Positions 1-11,910 are shown, counted from the first letter of the stretch. The stretch: DNA of 24,259 nucleotides from Linnemannia hyalina (GCA_019671135.1 JAHRHY010000046.1:1-24259), one strand, 5' to 3'. A program made the numbers and translations. Notes: generated from the letters alone by a model not told the origin.

Positions 1-88
1 GAATACATGTTTAAAACTTTTATATAATAAATTCATATAATAAAAATAATATATTTATGGATACTAAATTCATTTTTGAATTTAGTAG

Positions 89-159
89 AGAGTATTAATT
101 CAATGGTAGAATAAAGCACTACGGATGTTTAAATTGTAGTTCAAGTCTACAATACTCTT
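89..159 (+). tRNA. trnR: tRNA-Arg (anticodon ACG)
   Basis: Full cloverleaf. Acceptor AGAGTAT pairs with ATACTCT, D arm is ATTC/GAAT around AATGGTA, anticodon stem is AAGCA/TGTTT, and the 7-base loop CTACGGA gives anticodon ACG for CGN codons. T arm is TGTAG/CTACA around TTCAAGT. A trnR just before nad4L matches the usual order in filamentous ascomycetes. Confidence 0.93.
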
Positions 160-262
160 TAAAGTATATTCTAGCTTAGTATAGGGTATAGTTTAAATTA
201 ACTTCTTTCTTGTTAAAGAGTTAATAAAAAATCAAGAATAATTTGAAAAATAAAAAAAAATA

Positions 263-532
263 GTGAGTTTAACTTTAGTACTTTTTTTAATAGGAATCTT
301 AGGATTCATATTTAATAGAAAAAATATAATATTAATGCTTATTTCTATAGAAATAATGTTATTATCTATTACGTTTTTAATATTGGTAAGTTCTTTAAAT
401 TTAGATGATATAATAGGGCAAACTTATGCTGTTTATATAATAGTTATAGCAGGGGCTGAATCTGCAATAGGATTAGCTATACTGGTTGCTTTTTATAGAT
501 TAAGAGGAAGTATTGCAATAGAATATCAATAA
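263..532 (+). CDS. nad4L: NADH dehydrogenase subunit 4L
   Basis: Subunit of the proton-pumping membrane arm of complex I in the inner mitochondrial membrane. The 89-residue product has the usual family length and three hydrophobic helices (about residues 2-18, 23-43 and 52-79). It carries the conserved [10 protein letters not shown] block with the membrane Glu, the segment [32 protein letters not shown], and the fungal ending [11 protein letters not shown]. No ATG is present at the expected place. Translation probably starts at GTG (263) or at the ATA just before it (260), both used as starts under code 4. The TAA stop shares its last A with the ATG of nad5, the classic fungal nad4L/nad5 one-base overlap, so the two are presumably co-transcribed and coupled in translation. 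Confidence 0.95.
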   Translation: MSLTLVLFLIGILGFIFNRKNIILMLISIEIMLLSITFLILVSSLNLDDIIGQTYAVYIIVIAGAESAIGLAILVAFYRLRGSIAIEYQ

Positions 533-2533
533 TGTATTTAAGTATAATAATTTTACCTTTATTAGGATCAATAGTTACTGGTTTTTTTGGTAGAAAAATC
601 GGAGTGACAGGTGGTCGTTTTTTAAGTTGTACTAGTATAATTATTACAACAATATTAGCTATTATTAGCTACTTAGAAGTAGGATTTAACAACAATCCTG
701 TATCTGTAAGTTTATTTCCATGATTAGACAGTGAGTTGTTTAACATGATGTGAAATTTTAAATTTGACAGTTTAACTGTATCAATGTTGATACCAGTTTT
801 AATAATTAGTAGTTTAGTACACTTCTACTCTATAGGTTATATGAGTCATGATCCACACAATCAAAGATTCTTTAGTTATTTAAGTTTATTTACTTTTATG
901 ATGGTAATCTTAGTTACAGGAGATAATTATTTAGTAATGTTTGTAGGATGAGAAGGTGTGGGTGTATGTTCATATTTACTAGTTAGTTTCTGATTTACTA
1001 GAATTGCGGCTAATCAAAGTTCTTTAGCTGCATTTTTAACAAATAGAGTTGGTGATGCTTTACTTATAATAGGTATGTTTATGCTTTTATGAGCTTTAGG
1101 TAACTTAGACTATAATGTTGTGTTTTCATTAGCACCTTATATCAATGAAAATATTATTACATTAATAGGTATATGTTTATTAATAGGTGCTATGGCTAAA
1201 AGTTCTCAAGTAGGTTTACATATTTGATTACCTATGGCTATGGAAGGTCCTACTCCTGTATCTGCCTTAATACACGCTGCTACTATGGTTACAGCTGGTG
1301 TTTATTTATTAATACGTTCATCTCCTTTAATTGAGTACAGTTCTACTGTATTATTAATTTGTTTATGACTAGGTGCTGTTACTACTGTATTCAGTTCTTT
1401 AATAGGATTGTTCCAACAAGATATCAAAAAAATTATAGCTTATTCAACTATGAGTCAGTTAGGTATGATGGTTATTGCAATAGGTTTATCTTCATATAAT
1501 ATAGCTATATTTCATTTAATGAATCATGCCTTTTATAAAGGATTGTTATTTTTAGGAGCAGGTGCAGTTATACACGCAGTTGGTGATAATCAGGATTTAA
1601 GAAAATATGGGGGATTAATCTCATTTTTACCTTTAACATATACAGTTATATTAATAGCAAGTCTTAGTTTAGTAGCATTCCCTTTCATGACAGGTTTTTA
1701 TAGTAAAGATTTTATTTTAGAGTCTGCTTATGGTCAATATTTCTTTAGCAGTATCAATGTATATTTTATAGCAGTTATTGGTGCTATATTTACTACATTA
1801 TATTCAGTAAAGGTTATTTATTTAACTTTCTTAACTAATCCTAATGGATCTGTAAATTATTATAAAAACGCACATGAAGGTGATATATTCTTAAGTCTAC
1901 CTTTAGTTGTTTTAGCTATATTTTCTATATATTTTGGATATTTAACTAAAGATATCTATATAGGTTTAGGTTCAGGATTCTTTGTAGATAATAGTATATT
2001 TATTCATCCTATGCATGAAATATTAATAAATACTGAGTTTGGTGTTCCTACTTTATTTAAATTAATTCCGTTTATATTAACTGTTTTATTTTCTATATTA
2101 GCTATAATATACCCTGAATTTATGGGTAATGTAATAACTAATTTTAAACTTTCTAAATTAGGTTATTATATTTTTGGTTTTTTCAATCAACGTTTCCTTA
2201 TAGAATTCTTTTATAATAATTATATTGTAAATACCGTATTAAATATAGGAGGAAAAACTACAAAAATTTTAGATAAAGGAAGTGTCGAATGAATGTCCGT
2301 ATGGTATATGAAGTATATTAAATAAAATTAGTAAAAATATATCTCTTATAAGTAAAGGAGTAGTAACTGATTATGCTGTATATATATTAGTTTCTGTTTG
2401 TACTATATTGTCTTTATTTAGTTTTGTTGATTTAAATGTAGATAGTTTAAATATAAACCTCTTGACTTTTATAATAATATTAATTAATAGTGGTACGTTA
2501 TTAAAACAAGATAAATCGTGAAAAGTTAAATAA
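532..2533 (+). CDS. nad5: NADH dehydrogenase subunit 5, with a +1 frameshift near the 3' end
   Basis: Largest antiporter-like subunit of the complex I proton pump. Read with TGA as Trp, the frame from ATG 532 is open for 597 codons to TAA 2323. It contains the family blocks [17 protein letters not shown] (about residues 244-260), [19 protein letters not shown] and [18 protein letters not shown]. It has no introns. The usual C-terminal text [14 protein letters not shown] is broken: after ATG 2293-2295 the family sequence resumes at CCG 2297 in the +1 frame ([26 protein letters not shown]). That frame runs through a last membrane helix to TAA 2531-2533, giving about 666 residues, a normal nad5 length. 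Without the shift the protein would lose its last 70 or so residues. The cause could be a 2-base deletion (ATGggTCCG to ATGTCCG), a programmed +1 shift or a sequence error. Confidence 0.9.
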
Positions 2534-2819
2534 TAAACATAATAAACTGAATGAAAGTACTTTTCTACAGTCTTCTGATAATGCATTTATCGTATTTGCT
2601 TTACCTGCATTAGAAAATATGGTTTTACCTGAATCTAGTTTTTTTATTATACCTACAATTTTTTTATTAATAGTTATGGTTACTGTACTTATGGCTAAGA
2701 AAGGTTGAAAAGCCAAACGACCCAATGCAGAACTGACAGAAATGGAAAATGAGATTATAGTAGAGGTATTCCTCCTAGATAAAATTTATTTAACTACACA
2801 TCTGTCATTAAAAAATTAA
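2511..2819 (+). CDS. Unidentified small ORF with one membrane helix
   Basis: An open frame between nad5 and cob, running from a stop at 2502 to TAA 2817-2819. Possible starts are ATA 2511 (102 aa) or ATG 2619 (67 aa). It overlaps the nad5 3' end in a different frame. The product has a polar N-terminus, one strong hydrophobic helix (SFFIIPTIFLLIVMVTVLMA), then a basic patch (KKGWKAKRPN) and an acidic tail (ELTEMENEIIVEV), the layout of a single-pass membrane protein. One TGA falls at a Trp inside the basic patch. I do not recognise the family. It is not atp8, which is found intact at 9094. It could be a real accessory gene or a fragment of an inserted gene. Confidence 0.4.
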
Positions 2820-2926
2820 AAATAAATATGCTAAATGTAGCAGTAAAATAAATAAAAAATAATTATGTCAAAATATATTGATATAGAACATAAATATGAA
2901 AATAAAAAAGAATAAAACTAAATTAA

Positions 2927-4087
2927 ATGAGATTATTAAAAAGTCATCCTTTATTGAAATTATTAAATTCATATTTAATAGATCACTCTCAACCTAGTAA
3001 CATAAGTTATTTATGAAATTTTGGTTCTTTATTAGCTATATGTTTAGGTATTCAAATAGTTACAGGTGTGACTTTAGCCATGCACTATAACCCTAATGTA
3101 TTAGAAGCTTTTAACTCTATAGAACATATCATGCGTGATGTAAACAATGGATGATTAATACGTTACTTACATAGTAATACAGCATCTGCTTTTTTCTTCT
3201 TAGTATACTTACATATAGGAAGAGGTTTATATTATGGATCATATAGAGCCCCAAGAACATTAACATGAGTTATAGGTACTATCATTTTAATACTAATGAT
3301 GGGTATAGGTTTCCTAGGTTATGTTTTACCTTATGGACAAATGTCTTTATGAGGAGCTACTGTTATTACTAATTTAATTAGTGCCATACCATGAATAGGA
3401 CAAGATATAGTTGAATTTATATGAGGAGGTTTCTCAGTAAATAATGCAACATTAAATAGATTCTTTGCTTTACATTTTGTTTTACCTTTCGTACTAGCTG
3501 CATTAGTTTTAATGCATTTAATTACATTAGGAGAAACAGTAGGATCTAGTAATCCTTTGGGAGTACCAGGTTATTATGATAGAATTCCTTTTGCACCTTA
3601 TTACTTATTTAAAGATTTAATTACTATATTTATTTTTATTTTAGGTTTAAGTATATTTGTATTCTTTATGCCAAATGTCTTAGGTGATAGTGATAACTAT
3701 ATAATGGGTAATCCTATGCAAACACCACCTGCTATAGTACCAGAATGATATCTTTTACCTTTCTATGCTATTTTAAGATCTATACCTAATAAACTTTTAG
3801 GTGTTATCGCTATGTTTAGTGCATTAATAATTCTTACAATATTACCTATAACAGATTTAGGAAACACTAAAGGTTTACAGTTTAGATTAATAACTAAATT
3901 TGTATTCTTTTTCTTTGTAACTGATTTCTTAATATTAATGGTATTAGGTGCCAAACATGTAGAAACACCTTATATAGAATTAGGACAAATAGCTACTGTT
4001 ATATATTTCCTAACTTTCTTAGTATTTATACCTTTAGCTAGTATCATTGAAAATACATTGGTAGATATAGCACGTGTAAATAAGTAA
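2927..4087 (+). CDS. cob: Apocytochrome b
   Basis: Catalytic core of complex III (ubiquinol:cytochrome c reductase). The 386-residue product is intronless and in one frame with TGA as Trp. The four heme-ligand histidines are present; His82 (RYLHSN) and His96 ([13 protein letters not shown]) are on one pair of helices, and the second pair lies in the region ending [22 protein letters not shown]. The Qo-site motif [18 protein letters not shown] is intact. Residues F129, G137 and G143, numbered as in yeast, are the wild-type residues of a Qo-inhibitor-sensitive enzyme. The start [20 protein letters not shown] is the usual ascomycete N-terminus. It follows nad5 and precedes trnC, as in related genomes. 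Confidence 0.98.
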
Positions 4088-4269
4088 AATTGAAAATAAA
4101 GTAGTCTAAGAAATAAAATTTTTTTGTTTCTTTATTTTATGTAATTTATAACGAGATAATAGAACTTACCATTGAGTTAAATTCATTATTCTTCAATAAA
4201 TTGTCTATTTCATATAATGCTAATTTATACATAATATAGGTAATTATACTAATAATTAACTTTGTTTTT

Positions 4270-4286
4270 CATAGAAGTATTTGTAA
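4270..4286 (+). repeat. 17-base dispersed repeat, copy 1 (upstream of trnC)
   Basis: CATAGAAGTATTTGTAA occurs here, 31 bases before trnC, and again at 20151-20167, 34 bases before a tRNA-Met. The flanks are similarly T-rich but not identical. The shared spacing from a downstream tRNA suggests a transcription or processing signal, but chance duplication is possible. Confidence 0.5.
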
Positions 4287-4317
4287 CAAATCAAATTTTT
4301 ATGGTAAATAAGGTTAA

Positions 4318-4391
4318 GGGTTATGTTTGTATATGGTTATACACTTTGATTGCAAATCTTAAGTATAGGGGTTCGATTCCTCCATAGCTCT
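4318..4391 (+). tRNA. trnC: tRNA-Cys (anticodon GCA), weak anticodon stem
   Basis: Acceptor GGGTTAT pairs fully with ATAGCTC, counting G-U pairs. The D arm is TGTAT/ATACA around ATGGTT and the T arm is AGGGG/CCTCC around TTCGATT. The loop TTGCAAA gives anticodon GCA with U33. The anticodon stem has two T-T oppositions, so the fold is imperfect. The position between cob and cox1 is exactly where trnC sits in related fungi, which supports the call. Confidence 0.7.
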
Positions 4392-5043
4392 ATTAATTAT
4401 AGAATTAAAACTTTATTTATTAATTAAGGTAAGGACTAAATTTTATTACATTGTATTTAATTACTTCTTTTAAGATAAAATAAAACAAATTTACTTTATT
4501 ATTCTTTGTCTTAATTAAGTTTCCTTATTTATAAGGTGAAGAAGTAGAAGTTCTAAAAAAAGATTAAATAAAAACAACACCTATATTAGAAAAAAATATA
4601 GACATAGACATATTTGTTTTTTTTTTTATAAGAACATACAAAAATTTATAACTAAAATATTCTAGATTTGAATAAAATTAGAACAAATAACAAGCAAACA
4701 ATATATATATATTAATTTATAATAAAATACCTTAGATAAATTTGATATAAATATTTGAATTTTGGTAAGAAAAATTTTTAGCGATTTCTAGGATTAAACT
4801 AAGAATATGAGACCCATATTTACTTATAAGGCACCTACCAGTCCTGCAGTAACTAAACTTGGCTCTTATTAATTACTTTAGTACAAAACAATCTGTTTTA
4901 GGGAAGAAGGTCCCGTGAGGATCTTGGATATTAGAAAATGGTTAGCATCCTTCGTATAATATTTTCTTAAAACCCAGGATTGGTATTAATGAGAGGTACC
5001 TAATTAAAAAGGCTTCGCTACTATAAAATTTTTAAATTACAAC
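4392..5043 (+). other. Long spacer/leader before the accessory ORF-cox1 unit, with hairpins
   Basis: No tRNA or family-recognisable ORF is visible. The first part (4392-4770) is plain A+T-rich spacer. From about 4780 the base composition becomes richer and several small hairpins appear: AATATG/CATATT (4804-4809 with 4815-4820), GGGA/TCCC (4901-4904 with 4911-4914), and ACTAAA pairing with TTTAGT. This resembles a structured 5' leader or the remains of an RNA element. I see no convincing group I intron core or RNase P RNA signature in it. Confidence 0.4.
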
Positions 5044-5749
5044 ATGAGATACTTAGTTATTAAAATAACTAACAACAATTACCTTTGTTATACAATAGGT
5101 ATAAGACTTTATTCGAGTTCTAATAGGCCTCCTGGAATATCCGGAGACAGACTCGATAAATTAAGTAACTTCAACTTTTCAGATCACCAAAAATTCTTAG
5201 CTTCTTTCCGCAAAGATGAAAAATTTTTTAAGGAAAAGTGAATAAATGACGATTTTGGATTCCCTAAATTAAATAATCTTAGGGACCAAGTTCTCGGTAT
5301 ATGGAAAACTCAGGAAAAAATAGAGAATTTTCTAGATAGTGCTCAAGGTACTGCTGGTAGACCTGAATTTTCACAAAAAAGACACAGGGAAGCTATCGAA
5401 AAATATAACGAAAAATTAGAAGCCCTAGAAAAAAAACGTGATCAGAACTGAATGGAGTTAGAGGAACTTCTTAATGGTGATCTTAAGACAAATCTTAAGT
5501 TAAAAGAAATAATGACCGAAAATTCTCAAGCTATAGATCCTATTTTCAATTTAATTGATAAGAAGGATCCAACTTTACAAGATTATATCGATAAGAGAAA
5601 ATCACTTTTAAACGACGAAATACATAAATCTAGATCGCAAAAAAAAAGAAGTTATGGAAAATTTAACAGCAGACTTAGAAAGTCCTATGGATTTAGCTGT
5701 GGGTATAATGGAGGAATCTGGACCTGAGATTGGTGGTGAAGATGACTAA
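5044..5749 (+). CDS. Accessory ORF joined in frame to cox1; frameshift at an A9 tract
   Basis: From ATG 5044 the frame is open, with TGA as Trp, all the way into cox1, adding 283 codons before the cox1 ATG at 5893. The N-terminus (about 27 residues, ending GIRLYSSS) resembles a mitochondrial targeting peptide. It is followed by a soluble, highly charged, helix-rich part (about residues 95-145, with EKYNEKLEALEKKRDQNW, likely coiled coil). At the A9 run 5639-5647 the natural text seems to leave this frame. Dropping one A gives an acidic end (EVMENLTADLESP, then MEESGPEIGGEDD) with TAA at 5747-5749, a more protein-like C-terminus than the Trp-rich fused frame (WTWDWWWRW). Codons such as CTC, CGC and GAC are commoner here than in neighbours, hinting at foreign origin. 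The family is unknown to me. Confidence 0.6.
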
Positions 5750-5892
5750 TTATATCCCTAACCATAATTAACTCAATTTTTTGTAATAGTACAAAAATAT
5801 ATTACGATTATAAATTATACTGATTTTTATTGATAGTTATTTTTCTTTTTTTGGTTAGTCAAATTAAAGAAAATAACCTATTAAAGTCTGAA

Positions 5893-7482
<1,590 letters not shown>

Positions 7483-7590
7483 GACAATATGTCTATTTAT
7501 ATAATTAAAATTAAATAAAAAATATTACTCATTTTTATTTACAGTAATTTAAGAATTCTTATTTTATATGTTGGACAAAAATGGGTAAAA

Positions 7591-7661
7591 ATCTCATTGG
7601 CTTAATGGTAAAGCAAAATACTTCTAATATTTGTATTCTAGTTCGATTCTGGAATGAGGTT
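7591..7661 (+). tRNA. trnR: tRNA-Arg (anticodon UCU)
   Basis: Acceptor ATCTCAT pairs with ATGAGGT, D arm GCTT/AAGC around AATGGTA, anticodon stem AAATA/TATTT with loop CTTCTAA (anticodon TCT, AGA/AGG codons), and T arm TCTAG/CTGGA around TTCGATT. This is the conserved trnR between cox1 and nad1. Confidence 0.93.
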
Positions 7662-7878
7662 TAAGTAAATAAAAAATAATTAATAATCTTTAATTAAATA
7701 AAAAATAATTTTCGGTTATTATTTCTTCTTTATGATTTAAATTTAGTTTAGTAAACTCACATATAAATTAATAAATATATGTTATTAAGTAAAATATTGA
7801 ATTAATTGCATAAATAAGCAAGGATAAATACTATTAATTTAAATGATTTAGAATCTTAATAAAAATTACAAAAAAAAA

Positions 7879-8988
7879 ATGAGATTTAATATAACTTTAA
7901 TTTCTATTTTAGAAAATATAATTTTAATATTACCTGCTTTATTAGGTGTTGCCTATGTAACTGTAGCGGAAAGAAAAACAATGGCAAGTATGCAAAGAAG
8001 ATTAGGTCCTAATGCAGTAGGATATTATGGTTTATTACAAGCTTTTGCGGATGCTCTTAAATTAATATTAAAAGAATATGTAGCCCCAACTCAAGCTAAT
8101 GTAATCTTATTTTTCTTAGGTCCTATAATAACATTAATGTTTGCTTTATTAGGTTTCGCGGTTATTCCTTACGGGCCCGGATTATCTATAAGTGATATGG
8201 AATTAGGTATATTCTTTATGTTAGCTGTATCTGGTTTAGCTACTTACGGTATACTACTTGCAGGATGAAGTGCTAATAGTAAATATGCTTTCTTAGGTTC
8301 TTTAAGAAGTACAGCTCAACTTATAAGTTATGAATTAGTATTAAGTTCTGTTTTACTAATTGTAATAATGATAACTAATAGTTTAAATTTAAATATAAAT
8401 GTTCAATTTCAAAAAATAACATGATTAGCCTTTCCTTTATTATGTATATTAATAATATTTTTTATAGGTTCTGTAGCAGAAACTAACAGAGCTCCATTTG
8501 ATTTAGCTGAAGCTGAATCGGAGTTAGTTAGTGGATTTATGACTGAACACGCAGCTGTTATTTTTGTTTTCTTTTTCTTAGCTGAATACTCTAGTATTGT
8601 AATAATGTGTATCTTTACAAGTATTCTGTTTTTAGGTGGGTATTTAGTAGATTTTGATCTTATATTTTTATTTGATAAAGTAAATTATATTTATGCTTAT
8701 ATATTTGACATTGACTGGATATTATCTTTAGATTATTTAAATATCAGAAATTCATTAATTCACCCTACTATGGATGGATTATTTTCAGGTATAAGCTTAG
8801 GGGTTAAAAGTGGAATAATGGTATTTATATTTATTTGAGTTAGAGCTTCATTTCCAAGAATTCGTTTTGACCAATTAATGTCTTTCTGTTGAACTGTATT
8901 AATACCTATATTATTTGCGTTTATATTCTTAATTCCTTGTATATTATACGCCTTTGGAATATTCTTTATAAATATTAGTTTATTTTAA
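7879..8988 (+). CDS. nad1: NADH dehydrogenase subunit 1
   Basis: Complex I subunit that joins the membrane arm to the quinone-binding region. The 369-residue product is intronless and in one frame with TGA as Trp. Family blocks are [17 protein letters not shown] (about residues 30-46), the quinone-channel segment [20 protein letters not shown] and the terminal [15 protein letters not shown]. About eight hydrophobic helices are visible, plus a fungal-type insertion around [19 protein letters not shown]. nad4, which normally follows nad1 in related orders, is absent here; the next gene is atp8. Confidence 0.97.
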
Positions 8989-9093
8989 TTAATATATTTT
9001 TCTGCTTATATATTAATTATAACCTAGATATATAATTTTTTTTTTACCTGTTACGGTTAAACGTATTAATCAACTTTTTAATATAAAATAAAT

Positions 9094-9240
9094 ATGCCAC
9101 AATTAGTACCATTTTATTATATGAATGAAATTGTTTTTGCTTTTTCATTAATAGTATTTATATTATATATATTATCTAAATATATTTTACCTAGAATAGT
9201 ACGTTTATTCGTATCTCGTATGTTTATAGACAAAATATAA
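9094..9240 (+). CDS. atp8: ATP synthase subunit 8
   Basis: Small single-helix subunit of the F0 part of ATP synthase, involved in assembly and the peripheral stalk. The 48-residue product has the typical fungal form: the start MPQLVPFYYMNEI, a membrane helix (about residues 13-31) and a basic tail (PRIVRLFVSRMFIDKI). It lies directly upstream of atp6, the usual co-transcribed pair, separated by 112 bases of A+T-rich spacer. Confidence 0.97.
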   Translation: MPQLVPFYYMNEIVFAFSLIVFILYILSKYILPRIVRLFVSRMFIDKI

Positions 9241-9352
9241 TTAATAGTTTATATATTATAAATAACTCAGCTTGCTACAGCTCCACCTTGACTTAAATGT
9301 CCACAATTAGCTTATCAAGATTATATATAACAATTAACTTTTATTTAAGTTA

Positions 9353-10144
9353 ATGCAATTATCTTCAAATAATTTATTTTTATTTAATGAAATTACTAGT
9401 CCTTTAGATCAATTTGAAATAAGAAACATTTTAAGTTTAGAAATTTTAGGTGGTAGTTTACATTTATCTTTAACAAACATAGGATTTTATTTAACAGTAG
9501 GATCTTTAATCATATTAATAATGTCTATAACAGCTACTAATTATAACAAATTAGTAAGTAACAACTGATCAATAGCTCAAGAATCTTTATATGTTACAAT
9601 ACATAATATTGTAACAAATCAAATTAACCCTAGAAATGGACAAATTTATTTTCCTTTTATATATACTTTATTCATATTCATTTTAATAAATAATTTAATT
9701 GGTATGATTCCATATAGTTTTGCTTCTACAGGTCATTTTGCTCTTACATTTGCTTTAAGTTTCACTATAGTTTTAGGTGCTACTATTTTAGGATTCCAAA
9801 GACATGGTTTAAAATTTTTTTCTTTATTTGTTCCAGCAGGTTGTCCTTTAGCTTTATTACCATTATTAGTAACTATAGAACTAATATCATACTTAGCTAG
9901 AAATGTTTCTTTAGGACTAAGATTAGCAGCTAACATTACAGCTGGTCATATGTTATTAAGTATATTAAGTGGATTTGTTTATAATATTATGAATTCAGGA
10001 ATTATATTCTTCATATTAGGATTAATACCTTTATTATTTATTATAGCTTTTTCTGGTTTAGAATTAGCTATAGCTTTTATCCAAGCACAAGTTTTTGTTG
10101 TATTATCATCTTCTTATATAAAAGACGGGTTAGATTTACATTAA
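9353..10144 (+). CDS. atp6: ATP synthase subunit 6 (subunit a)
   Basis: Proton-channel subunit of F0. The 263-residue product includes a short N-terminal stretch (SPLDQFEI), probably cleaved in fungi, and five to six membrane helices. It carries the essential arginine (about residue 190) in SLGLRLAANITAGH and the conserved IELISYLARN and ELAIAFIQAQVFVVLSSSYIKD. It uses TGA for Trp at 9566. It has no introns. It follows atp8 and is followed by the rRNA gene rns, as in related genomes. Confidence 0.97.
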
Positions 10145-10440
10145 TTTTAAATAATCAAATACTTAATTTAAGAAAAAGAAATGTATAATAGGGGTTATGG
10201 AAAATTATAACAACTATAAAGTACATTTATATAAAACATTAAAAATAAAGAAAAAATAAAAAGAGAAATTAAATAATATAATTAATTATAGTAAATACAT
10301 AAAATAAGCGTACAGACTATTTTTACTTTGAACATTTATTATAAAGTGAATATAACAATAAATAGTTTATTAACCTCTATTATTACTTGCGTAGATGAAA
10401 TAGTAATATTTATTATATTAGTAACCTTTCGGTTATGAAT
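10145..10440 (+). other. A+T-rich spacer before rns, with two hairpins at its end
   Basis: No gene is visible. Near the right end TATTACT pairs with AGTAATA across about 15 bases (around 10380-10408), followed by a TAACC-TTTC-GGTTA hairpin (about 10421-10434) just before the predicted 5' end of the small rRNA. These may take part in rRNA 5' processing. Confidence 0.45.
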
Positions 10441-11910
10441 AAATATTTTATAAATTGAGTTTGGTGATGGCTCTGATTGAATGCTGTCCAAGTGCTTGAC
10501 ACATGCTAATCGAACGTTTTAATTTTTCTAAGTTAAAAAGTGGTGTACAGGTGAGTATAAATATATTCTCCGCCGACCTTAAAGTAAAGCTAAATTCTTT
10601 ATTAAAAAGGAGATAATTATCTCCGCTTTAAGAGGACAATGAATATTTCCGAGACAGGTAGTAGTTAAGGTGATGGCTTAACTAGCCTACAACTCTCGTA
10701 GTCGAAACTGAAAGGTTGATCGACCACATTGGGTCTGAAAAAATCCCAATGCATATTAGTACAGCAGTGAGGAATATTGGTCAATGGCCTAACGGCTGAA
10801 CTGGCAACTTGGAGAAGTGATAAGCTTTTATATGTGTTTTTTAACACGAGAATATAAAAGTTCTATTAATTTTGAATGAAGCTTTGTTTATATACTGATA
10901 ATGACAGTATATATATACCGTCTTGACTAATTGCGTGCCAGCAGTCGCGGTAATACGTAAGAGACTAGTGTTATTCATCTTAATTAGGTTTAAAGGGTAC
11001 CTAAACGGTCGATATATCTTGTAAAAATGTTAATATAAGACTAGAGTTTTCTATGTAAGGGGGCAGTACTTGAGGAGGAAAGATAAAATTTCGTGATACC
11101 AAAGGGACTCGGTAAAGGCGCAGGCAGCCCTTTATGTAAAAACTGACGTTGAGGGACGAAGGCATAGATAACAAAAAGGATTAGATACCCAAGTAGTCTT
11201 TGCAGTAAATTATGAATGCCATGGGTTGAATAAATTTATTCAAACTATAAATGAAAGTGTAAGCATTTCACCTCAAGAGTAATGTGGCAACGCAGGAACT
11301 GAAATCACTAGACCGTTTCTAACCCCAGTAGTGAAGTATGTTGTTTAATTCGATGATCCACGAAAAACCTTACCACAATTTGAATAATAAATATATTACA
11401 GGAGTTGCACGGCTGTTTTCAGTTAATGTTGTGAAACTATGGTTTCCATAAAATTAACGAAATCCCATACTTTATTTTTTTTTTACGATAAAGTTTATTT
11501 TTCCAAAATACTTGGCGAAAATAGGAGGGACTAAGACAAGTCATCATGGCCTTGATATTGTGGGCTATAGACGTGCCACATATACCTAAACAAAGAGAAG
11601 CAAAAATGTGAATTCTAGCTAATCTCAAAAAATAGGATATAAAAAGGATTGTAGTCTGGAATTCGACTATATGAATAAGTAATTACTAGTAATCGTGAAT
11701 CACCATGACACGGTGAATATACCTTTGGATTGGTACTAACCACTCGTCACATGCTGAAAGGAACGTGCGCAATAAGTTTGCTTTTTTACTATATTGTAAA
11801 AACTATAAGTAGTTTGTTTTCTTTTAGTAAAAATCTTCGTATGCGTGGTTCTAATTAGTGTAAAGTCGAAATACGGTTCGTGTAGTGGAAGTTGCACGGG
11901 AATCATAAAA
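10440..11910 (+). rRNA. rns: Small subunit ribosomal RNA
   Basis: Recognised by conserved blocks in order: TTTGGTGATGGCTCTGATTG (5' domain), GTGCCAGCAGTCGCGGTAAT (530 loop) at about 10935, GGATTAGATACCC at 11179, GTTTAATTCGATGATCCACG at about 11341, and a 3' end resembling AAGTCG...GGAAGTTGCACGGGAATCA near 11905. Length is about 1.47 kb with no intron. Both ends are estimates. The classical anti-Shine-Dalgarno tail is absent, as is usual in fungal mitochondria. Confidence 0.93.

Noticed and set aside
2371..2725. Minus-strand ORFs opposite the nad5 end and the small ORF
   Set aside because: They lie opposite coding sequence on the other strand, have no recognisable domains, and every supported gene is on the + strand.
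3763..3954. Minus-strand ORF inside cob
   Set aside because: Shadow of the conserved cob reading frame.
4920..4935. GATCTTGGAT shared with rnl near 17521, possible rnl fragment
   Set aside because: Only about ten identical bases and the flanks diverge; too short to claim a duplication.
4780..5043. RNase P RNA (rnpB) or a group I intron core
   Set aside because: No convincing conserved region pair for RNase P RNA and no P7 R/S pair was found.
9733..9936. Minus-strand ORF inside atp6
   Set aside because: Shadow of atp6, with no independent support.
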